NCBI GenBank assembly: GCA_036571765.1
Contig: BROE01000022.1
Span: 7,676,575-7,740,574 of the forward strand
Length of the DNA stretch: 64,000 bases
Source: Plecoglossus altivelis
Taxonomy: Eukaryota > Chordata > Actinopteri > Osmeriformes > Plecoglossidae
Direction: 5' to 3'
Shown here: positions 51,236 to 62,000 of the stretch, in pieces
How the letters are laid out: every line of letters starts with the position of its first letter
Position numbering within the stretch: position 1 is the stretch's first letter
The notes under the pieces: model-generated
The model's input: only the letters and a program-made list of their open reading frames with translations
What the model was told of the DNA's origin: nothing
Databases searched by the model: none
Made by a program: the position numbers and the translations under genes

Positions 51236-53007
51236 TCACTCAGTGAAGCGTCTGAAAGACTGGACCACAGGGCTGGTGGCGCCCCAATCCTCCGGTTTGC
51301 GGTACTCGCCCTTCCCCAGGAAGTACTGACGGCCGCGGTAGTTGGCGTGTTCGTAGAAGACCCACCAGCCATCAGAGACCTTGCAGGAATAGACCTCTAT
51401 CCAGCGGTACTTCTCCTGCACCGAGGGGCAGTCTTCTGTGGCCTCGAAGGCCTTGCCTTCAAAGTTTGCCTTTTCATATAGCTGCAACTTGTACTGGGTC
51501 CCACTGGTCTGCGTAGGGAGGATGGGGATGAGGAGAGGTGTTGAGATCGGGTGGAACAGGGAAGGTGTTGGAAAGTGGTTAGTAGTGAAGAGGGTTGGGA
51601 AAGAATGGGGAGGGGAGGTGGGGTAAGAGAAAATGGGAAGGGGGGATATATAGGGAGGTGAGAGTCTTATCTGACACTCAGCAACAGGCTACACCACACT
51701 AATATCATTGTGGGATCCATGCACACACATCTGTTATTGTATTAATGCTTGACAAATGCTATGTGTCTGTATGTGAAAACTATATAATACACCAATGTTT
51801 CTTACACTAAGTATCGTTCACATCCTGAATATCTAACACTTTAAATCCTCATCTAACCTAAACCATTAATGGTTCAATTTAAGCATTTAACATCATGCTG
51901 TATTTGAAAACAGGACTGATGATGTGAAAGTGATGTTTGATTTGTCGCTGTGAACTTCAAGCACTCGGTCATCTCATGGCAATCAGTGCTATATGCTGGT
52001 ATCGATTTTCATTACCAAAGCCTGGAGGCTTTTGGTTCAAACCTCATCGATGGTCAGTGACCTCATTGTCTGTCTACGCACAACAAAAAGACTTGAACTG
52101 AAAGGTTTGAAAGTGAAGTACCACTACGAGCATCTCCTCTAGTGCTTATGGGAAAATCCCTGAATTGAACGTGTCCCATACTATTACAGCTGTCATCCTA
52201 TGGCCCTGAAAGGTACAGGGCCGTGACCACAGACCCTGAACTCACTCTGTAAAGAACAGGTTGGACCGATCACAATGTAGCCACGGGACTACGAAGCAGG
52301 ACCAGATCTGAGTTTTACAGGAAGCTGTGGAGGCAGTGGATAACTTACAAAGTGGATGGTCTTGCAGGAGCTGAGGTGGTCGTTGAGGCCCATCCAGCGC
52401 TGATAGTCTGGGTACTCTCCCCTGGTCAGGACGTACTGGTAGCCCATGTAGTTGGGGCGCTCGTACACCACCCAGGCCCCGCTCTCTACCCGGATGGAGT
52501 TGCAGCGGCTTAGGTAAGCGTGGAAGTCGGAGCAGTCGCTGTCACACTCATAACGACGGCCCTGGAAGTTCTTATCCTCGTAGAAGATGATCTGGAAGAG
52601 CAAAATAAAATGCTTTAGTCATCATGACCCAATAGTTCAGCTGTCAATATTTCATAATATGACAGCCAATACTCCAGTGACGTGATTTTGATGAGTCTGT
52701 CTGCTCTGAGCGTCTCCAAGCGGCAATTTGCGTTCTTTCACACGGTTCTGAACATGCTGACTCAATCTCATTTGAAAGTCCAATACAAGCCAACTAACAA
52801 CTGGAATATCCAATCAACAGTCATCTGTCCTGCCTATCATCCGCAATCTAACACTGCTACGCACAAAATGCTACTGGCATATAATATATAATGTCCCAGT
52901 ATTCCAAGCTATCGTTCATCTCGGTAAGTCACTCAGGTATGTGGATGGTAGTCTGCTTCAGCTCTCTTCAGTGGCAGAGCAGATGGCCTGTTACTCACCC
53001 TGCCCAT
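51236..53007 (-). CDS. crygs: Gamma-S crystallin
   Basis: Structural beta/gamma-crystallin of the lens fibre cytoplasm. Three coding exons in the canonical gamma-crystallin plan: 53007-52999 (MGR), 52591-52349 (N-terminal domain, Greek keys 1-2) and 51508-51236 (C-terminal domain, Greek keys 3-4); 174 residues in frame (human gamma-S 178). Family signatures: IIFYEDKNFQGRRYECDSDC, YLSRCNSIRVESGAWVVYE, YQRWMGLNDHLSSCKTIHF, then YKLQLYEKANFEGK, YRGRQYFLGKGEYRKPEDWG and the terminal VQSFRRFTE. Gamma-S is favoured over the Met-rich fish gamma-M crystallins by the FHAYLSRCNSI and KPEDWGA-type segments and by the neighbour tbccd1. The nine-base first exon is supported by a GG|GTGAG donor and by a TATA box about 80 bp upstream of the ATG. 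Teleosts often have several gamma-S genes, so the exact paralogue is open. Confidence 0.94.
51509..52348 (-). other. crygs intron 2
   Basis: 840 bp of mostly unique sequence. GGTTCAAACC near 52032-52041 resembles a tRNA B box, but I could not build a tRNA-like fold around it. Confidence 0.6.
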
Positions 53008-53084
53008 TTTGGACGTATGCAGGTTGGCTTTAATGTTGCTGCTGGTGGGTCTCTCTGGTTGTGTCTGGGCCTGCTTGCCATGCC

Positions 53085-53094
53085 TTTTTATATA
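53085..53094 (-). promoter_or_regulatory. TATA box of crygs
   Basis: TATATAAAAA on the minus strand, about 80 bp upstream of the crygs ATG. A transcription start near 53060 would give a 5' UTR of about 50 nt, as is typical for gamma-crystallin genes. Confidence 0.82.
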
Positions 53095-53130
53095 CCCAGC
53101 CTCTCAACGTTTATAAACAGGGCGCATGGG

Positions 53131-53177
53131 AACAATTGCTTTGTCATGAAAATTAGATCCAAAAATTGAGTCAGTGA
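53131..53177. promoter_or_regulatory. Candidate Sox/Oct-like and Maf/AP-1 sites upstream of crygs
   Basis: AACAAT at 53131-53136, CTTTGTCATGAAAAT at 53139-53153 (13 of 15 matches to the Sox-Oct composite CATTGTCATGCAAAT) and TGAGTCAGTGA at 53167-53177 (TGAGTCA core shared by Maf and AP-1 sites). All lie within about 90 bp upstream of the TATA box. Function is inferred from known Sox and Maf control of lens crystallins. Confidence 0.5.
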
Positions 53178-54924
53178 TTCTAGTGCTATTCAGTTTTTCC
53201 AGAAAAGCAAAGTGGGATTACGGCATAATGGCAGGGTGGTTAGAGTGCCCATTGACCCTCTCTGCTGGCTGGCTCCAATGCCCCCCAACTCACCTCATCC
53301 CCATACCACAACACATGCCAAGCCTGCCAGCCTGCTCCTACCATCCCCCAGCCTGTGCCCAACACCAGCTCAAGCCAATGTGTAGCCATGTGCATGGGCA
53401 GAGATGCACTGAGCTGCAGTCTGAACTGCATGACTTGTTCTTGGGCATTTGTTCACTCGTTCGTAGTTCAGTAGGAGATGCCTGGTTCATTACACCTGCT
53501 CTTGAAGACGTTTAGAAAGCACATGAGCGTCTCGATCTAGCAGGACTGTGTGCTGCCTCTGGGTGCATCTGGGTCAATGCAGGGCCTGGGGAGGAACTCT
53601 GGGCTGGAACACCAGCTGCAGCTCTGGTTTCTCCCCCAAAGACATGGCACTAAAGTAGTCTGGCCTCGATTTGGCACGATGTTGTCCAATTAAGTGGGGT
53701 AGGAACATGTTCTCCTGCACTGAGCCACTATCCTGTCATCTACAAGGGTCCCAAATAGCATGGAAAGGCAGTGACAATCAACAGTCCAGAAAGTACTTCA
53801 AAACCATTTTTTTATTCATTTTCTCTACAAGCAGAGATCAAAGTGTGCGCATACAAACTATTGCAAATCATTTCCTATCGTAACTGCAGGGGCATAACAG
53901 TGCAATGTCATACAAAGGCAAGTAAACTACAGCAGTTAAGGCATAATAATACAATCATTGAAATCTTCCCCACACTGGCCATCAAACTTAAAGACACGAC
54001 AGAAACATTAGCAAGCAGTTGCCTGCGTTCTAAGCATATTCTACAGTACAGGTGCATGACTGCTCCACCCATTCTTAAACTATAACGGTAATGTACTCTA
54101 ATGCAGCAATTTCATACAGCGATCATATACTGTACTCATTAAAAAGAGTGAGCCACTTATCTAGAGATCATTGGCCTTCAGTACCTAAAGGGCCCACATA
54201 AACTGTATCAAGGCTACTAATGAGTCAGTCTAACCCCTATGCTAATTGAATTGGCATATTCACTCTACACAAATACAATTTCAATTCACCACGCCCACAT
54301 GACCAGATAAACAGCTATTATTATTTAAGGAATTATCGCTCAATACGTATTCATACAGTACATCAGCATTTACATTTATTCATTTTTACTCAAGAATGGA
54401 TGGTCAATTTCTGCATTAACAGCATTCCCCATTATTTCATAGGTAAACAGGAAAATGGCAATACACTGGCAAGCAATCCTGAGTGTCTAACAGCATGGTA
54501 CCATAACTCAACTACCCTATTCCAAGTGCTGTTAATGAATGACTGTCTTTTTCGTATCCACCCTTGAACCCTCACGAGTGTGTCTACTCATTCACTCAGG
54601 GAAAATGTGGGTAAAAAAAAATGGCAGCATCTCCCTTTAATAGACGGGTAGTCTGACTAAATGCTGAGGAGTGCCTGGGCACTTGGATCCCATGGGGGAT
54701 ACATCAGGGAGAAGGAGAGGGGTGGGGGCAGACACTGGATGGGTTAGAAGAAGGGATTGAGGACTGAGGGGCTCCTACAGCCCCCGACAGACTTGTCCTC
54801 CATCCTGGCTGTAGTGCCACTCAGTAGACCCAGGCCTGACTGGAACATCTGCACACACAGCTGCCTGTTAGCAGCCCAGAACCCTACAGCTTCCATCGGA
54901 CCTCAGTGAAAGGACCCATCGAGG
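53178..54924 (-). other. crygs 5' flank and probable tbccd1 3' UTR
   Basis: No coding sequence is seen. Minus-strand AATAAA hexamers at 53811-53816 and near 54378 are candidates for the tbccd1 transcript end. The part to the left of 53.8 kb would be crygs upstream sequence. Confidence 0.55.
53811..53816 (-). terminator. Candidate polyadenylation signal of tbccd1
   Basis: AATAAA on the minus strand, about 1.1 kb after the tbccd1 stop; a nearer candidate is at about 54378. Confidence 0.5.
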
Positions 54925-57221
54925 TCAGCAAGCCATAGGCGTCTGTCCCATCGCCTGCCTGGAATTGGTGCCTTTTTGTTTGGTGTCCCTTGTCTTGGGT
55001 TCATGTAGTCTTTGACCTGAGCTCTGGTCTCCTGCAGGGTCCTCAGGGGAGAGGGTGAAAGGGGTGAGGCTGTCCAGCTCCTGTCTGTGACCAGTCTCCA
55101 GCAACCACTCATGAAACCTCTGCTCCACCAAGGCCTTGAACTGGTGACGCTGTTCTCTACAGAACAAACACAATGCTGCATATCAGACCAAACCAACAAA
55201 AACATGTACTTATAGGACAGATGCCTCCATAAGGCTTTCAACTCATGTGTTTGCCACTCACTTGTTGAGGTTGGCCTCCGTCAATGTGCTCTGCCAGTCT
55301 TGCACTCTCTGCTCACGGCTCTCCAGGGCCCTCTGGTACACGGGTGGCAACCCCCCGGGAATTTCGCATGTGTCTCCCTCCATCTTGAAAGGCACCACCA
55401 GGGGGTAGAAGTCCTCAGGGGGCAGCAGGCGGTAGCAAGCTGGGTCAAGAGTGGTGCCCTCTGCTCCCAGCAGTAGAGGCTGGTCCCAGTTATTGGGCAC
55501 CACTGCCAGCCCTACCCTGGCCATGTGGTCCTCCAGGGAAGGGTAGTATGTGTGGAAGGGGCCCAGGGTTAGAGCTGTGTTGCCTGGCAGGAGCAAGGGC
55601 CGGGTAGGGGTCAGGGCGTGGATGGTGCAGTTAGAGGAGGCCCCTACGGCCAAGCGGCCGGCCACACACACTAGGCGCACGTTATCGCAGCTCTGGAGGT
55701 GAACACTGGTCTCCACTGGACCCAAGACCACAGTGCTGTTACGACACTTATCTAGACTCACCGACCTGCAAAACATGCCAATGTATGTCAGGAGAGCGAA
55801 GGGAAGTCTGTATAAGATACATGTTTAGATTTTTTTAAATACATACTGTTAGACAAATCAAGCACACCTAAAATATGACAGATTACTGAAACATGACTCG
55901 AGCAGCAGACCTGAGGGGGGACAGCAGGTAGATGAAAGCCTCGCTGCAGCGGTGAACCTTGACATTGGCTCCCACCAGCTTCTCTGAATCCTTGGCCAGC
56001 GTCTGCCTAAACACCTGGGACATCAGGACCATGCGGCTTCCTGGAGGGGCCATGTGGGTGTTCCGGGCAATTTTAGCTCTCTTCATGGCACCCTCCACTG
56101 CAGGACACAAACACCAGTACAGTTACACACAGTCAGATACACATTCATCTCAACAACAAGGTAAAACAGGGGCACATAAATGCCACAGATCTTTATGGAG
56201 ACGCGAGTCACCTTGCTGGGCCCAGGCTAGCTTCTTGCCAGAGCGCAGGCAGGCAGACATGCCAAAGGGGTTGAGCACCAGAGCCTGTCGCAGCCAGGAC
56301 ATGAGCTGATGCAGGGAGAAGGAGCGGCTGAGTTTGGAGAAGCCTGCCTGGGCCTGGAAGGGTGCTTTGGAGAGCAGCCTGTGGAGGGGGTGTACCCCCC
56401 GCCCACTGCCCACAGACCCCTCCAACAGCAGGCTAAGGCCTGGAAGGGCTTCCACAGACACCTGGATGCCACATTCACATGTAGGAAAGAATAGGAAATT
56501 AAATGCATTCAAGAACAATATCTGAAGTGATGTGGTGGTGCTTGAAAACACAGTGATGCAAACATACGAATCGAGAAAAAAAAGCTGTCACAACTTGACA
56601 ACTATAAAACGAAGGCAGAGAATGTATAAGATGTGTATGAGACCTTAGTGTCCCTGACAGCCTGGCCAGAGCTGGACAGCTGTCCAGGCTCCACCAGCAG
56701 CTCCAGCAGCTCACACAGGTGGTTCTGGATGAAGCCCAGATGGGCCTGGTCATCCCAGTTCTACTGGTGAAGCAGCAGATAAGACATCATAGTGAGGGAC
56801 AGTGGAAATAACTAGCATCAAAGCTGTTTACCATGTGATAGTTAGGCAGACCCCCCCCCCCCTTCCCAAAACAAAGTACAGAACAAGGAGGATTTAAACC
56901 TGCAGCCTTTTAATCTGCAGTCAAATACTCATCAACTGAGCTCCCCAACACCTTAACTATAATGCAACAATGACATCTTAACTCCTGCATGGTATTCAGA
57001 GTATGTTTGTTTCGGAGGACCTTGTTTTGGGAGCCGGTCTTGGTCTCGCGCTCTGAGGAGCGGGAAGGCGAGCGGGCACGGGGGCTGGGCCACTCTTCAC
57101 CAATAAGAGATGTGCGAAGAGACACGTGGTTTAACTGTTGGATGTAGAGGAAGAGAAGGAACTGCAGCGTGTCCACACACAACTGGCAGAGCGAGAGAGA
57201 GACAGAGAGAGAGAGAGAGAC

Positions 57222-57270
<49 letters not shown>

Positions 57271-57825
57271 TGAGAGAATGGGTGGAGAAAGTTAGAGTGG
57301 AAAAAGATTTAACGCAACATTATTTACTAAATGCCAATGCTGAGAAGTAGCCTACACAACACACCCTATAAGAGAGCCCTATCGGCACCCAATCGGAGTG
57401 AGAACATAACAGCATACTTTCACAGTCCCTCCCCACATCCCAAACTGAAGCAAACTGAGAACCCATCCAGATCTCTGCCCACCACTCACCTTACTCCTCT
57501 GGCGGTCCAAATCTCTCTGTGACGAGCACTGCGAGAAAGACTCCGCCCACTCCAGCCTCTCCTCTGGGGGGTGGCCAGTCAGGAGGTCAAAGGTCTCAAA
57601 GTACAACCAGGCCAAGTCCTCCTGCAGCTGCAGCTTGCCACAGGCGATGTGACGCCACATGGGCCAGCCTAGCATCGGGAAGCAGCCCTCTCGGATGCGA
57701 ACGTAGGACGCCATCTTGCGCAGGTAGTGCAAGCTGAGCTTGGTGGGAGGAGCCACTTGCAGGGTGCCCAACAGGAAGGGTTCCATGCGAGGCCACACAC
57801 TCACATTGTCACTGCTGCGATCCAT
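54925..57825 (-). CDS. tbccd1: TBCC domain-containing protein 1
   Basis: Centrosomal protein related to tubulin cofactor C and RP2; it positions the centrosome and Golgi. Coding exons in transcript order: 57825-57490, 57182-57021, 56760-56644, 56461-56212, 56097-55911, 55765-55262, 55156-54925; 595 residues in frame (human 557). Diagnostic segments: LSLHYLRKMASYVRIREG, MWRHIACGKLQLQEDLAWLY, VDTLQFLLFLYIQQLNHVSL, NPFGMSACLRSGKKLAWA, VKVHRCSEAFIYLLSPLR, then the TBCC beta-helix (KCRNSTVVLGPVETSVHLQS, ALTPTRPLLLPGN) and EIPGGLPPVYQRALESREQ. The C-terminus runs about 35 residues beyond the human end and finishes MAC; this tail is unlike anything I recognise. A non-coding first exon probably ends at the donor at 58464. 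The order crygs-tbccd1-dnajb11 is that of human 3q27. Confidence 0.95.
56882..56950 (-). repeat. tRNA-Cys-derived element (SINE head or tRNA pseudogene)
   Basis: On the minus strand the sequence follows tRNA-Cys(GCA) closely. The D arm GCTC...GAGT pairs, the anticodon arm TTTGA-CTGCAGA-TTAAA is intact with anticodon GCA, and there is a T arm with 4 of 5 pairs around GGTTTAAATCC. The acceptor stem does not pair, so it is not a working tRNA gene. It lies in a tbccd1 intron (56761-57020), next to a poly-C run at 56851. Confidence 0.8.
57191..57267. repeat. (GA)n microsatellite in a tbccd1 intron
   Basis: GA run interrupted by ACAGA units, starting about 10 bp upstream of the tbccd1 exon 2 acceptor. 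On the transcribed strand it supplies a long CT polypyrimidine tract. Confidence 0.92.
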
Positions 57826-59007
57826 AGCTGGAATGAAACAATCACACAAGTATTATGTGACTGTGTCGTATCGGCATACTTGCAGGTCACCTTGTAATAC
57901 TAGAAAACTATATTTTTATGGAGGTCTATGCACTACACCAATGGAACATAAATGCTGAAGGCAGAGGAAATTAGCTCCATGTTTAAAATGGTTGGATGGA
58001 GTTGGTGGATGGTGAGAGGGTGAGACAGCCATTCTCTGGAACATGGAAATAATAGCTCAATACTTTGCCCCCAAATGAGGTTGAAACAGTCTTAACATCA
58101 CATACAACACACACAGACACACAAACATTAGAGTGTCTGTTAATCGAACTGGTCGCGGACAGCGGGCTACCTGCTATTTCTACCTGGCTTTAGATGCACT
58201 GAGGTTCCCATGACAACATTTTCATTCTAGATAGACTAGCCTAGCTGTCAGCAGGCTACCTAGCAGACAACTTACAACAAAAGTAATTATGCGGGAAAGC
58301 GATGAAGCAAGCCAGACTGGCCAATTAGTTTTCTTTACTAGGTGCTGCTGTTAGTGATCTGGTCGGTTAATCTGGCTAGGTTTTGTCCTAGGAAGACAGA
58401 TGGCTCTAGCTAGTCTACAGTTAGCGGGGGAGCTATTAGCCACACAACACAGACAGCTACTCACTTTCAGTGCTGGTCCACACGATTTGTAGTTCCTCCG
58501 GTATTACAGTAAATGTAGAGAAGGCATTTCATGTGTAATATAAAAGCCTGAAAACAATTGTCCATGTTTCAAGCATGTTTTTTCCACTTCACATTCGACT
58601 ACAAACAACAACTTCCTATTTGGCGCGCTCCATCGGTCCAACTACCCATCTGTTGCACACGCCGCACGGGGTCGCGCTCGAACGGACTTTTGTGGAGGAA
58701 GGTGGCACAACTACAAAGCATTCATAATAAATGTTCAGAGGAATGTCTGAGATTCAGTTAGGACTGCGCCACGCTATTTAACTGCAGAAGAAAAGGTAGT
58801 GAAAAGGAGAAACAATTCGCACGTTTATCCAGATCAAAGTAAAGGGGTTTACCTCTTTAAGAGGGGGCGGGCTCTAACGAGAGAGGCGACTCATCGGTCA
58901 GAATCTGGGCGGGCGCTCCGCTGACAGAAGGAAGCTGAGTGACAGCAGGGAAGCAATCTCAAAAAGCCGGGGAGTTCTCTTGGCCTTCTGAAGAAATACT
59001 CGAATCT
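57826..59007. promoter_or_regulatory. Divergent promoter region of tbccd1 and dnajb11
   Basis: 1.2 kb between the start codons. A minus-strand donor at 58464 (CTGAAA|GTGAGT) suggests a non-coding tbccd1 first exon upstream of it, leaving about 0.4 kb as the real promoter. Two GC-box-like motifs (GGGGGCGGGC and GGGCGGGC) lie near 58863-58916. I did not find a canonical ER-stress element (CCAAT-N9-CCACG). Confidence 0.6.
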
Positions 59008-62000
59008 ATGGCTGTCAAAGGGATGAATTTGTGCAGTTTATGCTGTCTTTTCCTGTGTTTTGTCTCGGCAGTCCTTGCAGGGTGAGTGGTTGGTTCTCTG
59101 TGTTCTGCCAGTTGACATACCGCCGGTAGAACAGTGTCGCCGGCTAGTACACATGTTTCATTGTGATTGGTCTACGCTGCTGAACCCCGTTCCTCTCGTG
59201 TAAAAACGCTGTAAGAGGATACAGCGCTAACTTGCACGCTGGAACAGTGTCATCTCGCGCAGAGGCTGATGTTTTATGTCCACTAAATCATGTTAAGCGG
59301 ATAGCGTTTGTTTGAATGATGTAACAAGCGAGCTAGCTGTTTTAGCTCTGCTCTTGCTACACAGTCAGATGTAACCAGTTAGCTATAGCTTCCCAGCTAG
59401 CTGGATGTGTCATAACATCCCTTCCAATACAGTGAAGTACAATACAGCACACAAAGAAAGCCAGAAAGCTGCTCTATTTAGTCATCTTCCTTGCAGTCAC
59501 ATGGTGGATAGCAGCGTTTGTGAAATCGTCCTTAACTGCCTTCTTTTATCTACCAAGGCGAGACTTCTACAAGATCTTAGGAGTAAGCAAGTCTGCATCC
59601 GTGAAAGACATAAAGAAGGCTTACAGAAAGCTGGCTCTACAGCTTCACCCGGACCGAAATCAGGACGACCCAGGAGCCCAAGACAAGTTCGCAGACCTGG
59701 GGGCAGCTTATGAGGTAACTAGCCTGAGAATGATGTTAATGCTGTGAGTACTCCATGCCTCAGCTATCTTTATGTTGATCAAATAACTGCTTGTGTTTAG
59801 CGATGTAATTCCCAGTTCATATAATGAATGAAATGTGCCAGCAACTGGTCTCTTTACAGACACTTAGCATAACAACGTATGTACCTGTGCGTTCAAATAG
59901 TTATGTATTATCCTGTGCTTGACAGTCATGTGCTTAGCTGCAATGTTTAACCAGGCTTGTGTTGTTTTCTAAATTCAACACGGTTTTGGACTTAGTCAAA
60001 GGTTAAAGAGAAATAAAGAGTTTGGTATCCTATTTCACACTGCGGAAGCGCTTGAGGACCCGAAACAAAAGTATTTTGTAGCCAACAACGCGACCTATGA
60101 GGATGTTGTTGGAAACAATGTGATTGGCCATGTTGACTGTGTGGCTGCCTCTGATTGGATTAGAGTTTGACCTGCTGGTACTTGTGAAAACACGACGTGG
60201 AACGATTGGAACGACTCTGAGAAAGATGCTGCTGTGCTGAATATCTCGCAATGCTGTGACCTGTGTTAAAACGTTACTAATTAAAGCAACTATTGACGTG
60301 TCTATATTTAATGCATCGCGCAACGATTTAAACTTAAGGATAGCGCGAAAGCATAATGTAGTGTTATAGAAATGGGGTACAGGTAAACGTGTGTGTGTGC
60401 CTGTGTCTGTGCGTGTGTAGGTGCTTTCAGATGAGGAGAAGAGGAAACAGTATGATGCGTATGGAGAGGACGGGCTGAAGGAAGGGCACCAGGGCTCCCA
60501 CAATGACATCTTCTCCAGGTGGCTCCATCTTACTGTATATGTCTTCATTCCCTGTGTTGACGAACAACTTTGTTTGACAGATCTCTGAAGGAATCGACCT
60601 CCACTTTTCTCAATATCTCCATATTTCCTCTTGTAATACTGGTGGCCAGATCTGTAACATACATGGAAAAAATGAATCATTTCCAATATGCGTCTGGGTT
60701 GTTGAAGCTAACCATGAAGATGCTAAACCAGAAGCCCAAGTTAGAGCTACGTTGTGCAACGTCTGAAGATCTTTCCTGTTTCTTCTCTCAGTTTCTTCGG
60801 TGACTTTGGCTTCATGTTTGGTGGGAACCGACAGCAACAGGACAGAAACATCCCCAGGGGGAATGACATCATCCTCGACCTCGAGGTCACACTTGAAGAG
60901 GTGTACTCTGGGAACTTCGTAGAGGTACGTCTTCTGACAACAGTCTAACAACGCGCTCACGATCTTCTTTCAGAAACGTGGTCGTCCGATTGGGTCTAAA
61001 AGCACGTGCAGCTTCTTGTGGTGTCTGACAGAGTCACTAATGCGCCTAAACGCTCCCCTTAGGTTGTACGCAACAAGCCTATTGCCAAAGAAGCTCCTGG
61101 GAAAAGAAAATGCAACTGCAGACAGGAAATGAGGACCACGCAGCTTGGACCTGGGCGCTTCCAGATGACCCAGGAGGTGGTCTGCGATGAGTGTCCTAAT
61201 ATCAAGTGAGTAACACGCAGGCACTTCAGACTGACTTCTCAGTGGGCATGTGAGAGCGAGTATGAATGAACAGCAAACCCTATAATGACACTGAAGGTGT
61301 GTCTAATCAAGGCATGCTTGAACTGTTTCTATGACCACAGGTTAATAAATGAAGAGAGGACCCTGGAGGTGGAGATAGAGCAGGGCGTAAGAGATGAGAT
61401 GGAGTATCCCTTCATTGGAGAAGGTACGTTGCTCTGTCAGCTAGTGGAACGCAGGGTAAGAACGTCGGTGGTTAGATATGTGCACAGAAGGAAAAAATCA
61501 GTGAGTCAGTCGTGGAGCAGAATACATGTTATGGTTTCATGGTCGCTCAAGATAAAAAGACTAGTGTAAGGTGACCCCAGCTTGAGGATTATATAGCAGT
61601 AGTGTTCAGACTGACTGTGTTGTGCGGATAATGGTAATGACTTTGTGTCCACAGGTGAACCGCACATCGATGGAGAGCCTGGTGACCTTCGGTTCCGCAT
61701 TAAAGTCATGAAGTACGAGCCCACATCCTTCATCATGGTTCTAGATCGAGTATGTGAAAGTGTTTTAAAGTGCCCGTTTCTGTCTGTGTTTCTCTCAGGC
61801 ACCCAGTGTTTGAGCGGCGAGGAGATGACCTGTACACCAACGTCACCATCTCTCTAGTGGAGGCTCTGGTGGGCTTTGAGATGGACATCACGCATCTGGA
61901 CGGACACAAGGTGAGCGAGAGGGAAGCCGACGAACACTACCTGACCGAAGGGATCCAGTCAGTCTTCTACAACTGTGTGACACCAAATGATGATGTTTAT

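Noticed and set aside
51965..52060. GGTTCAAACC, a B-box-like motif in crygs intron 2
   Set aside because: Same problem: no D or anticodon arm at the right spacing.
60030..60370. Long stop-free minus-strand frame in dnajb11 intron 2 with non-repetitive composition
   Set aside because: Part of the frame is antisense of exon 3, I recognise no family, and there is no supporting splice or promoter signal. A protein search and a repeat search of 60030-60370 would settle it.
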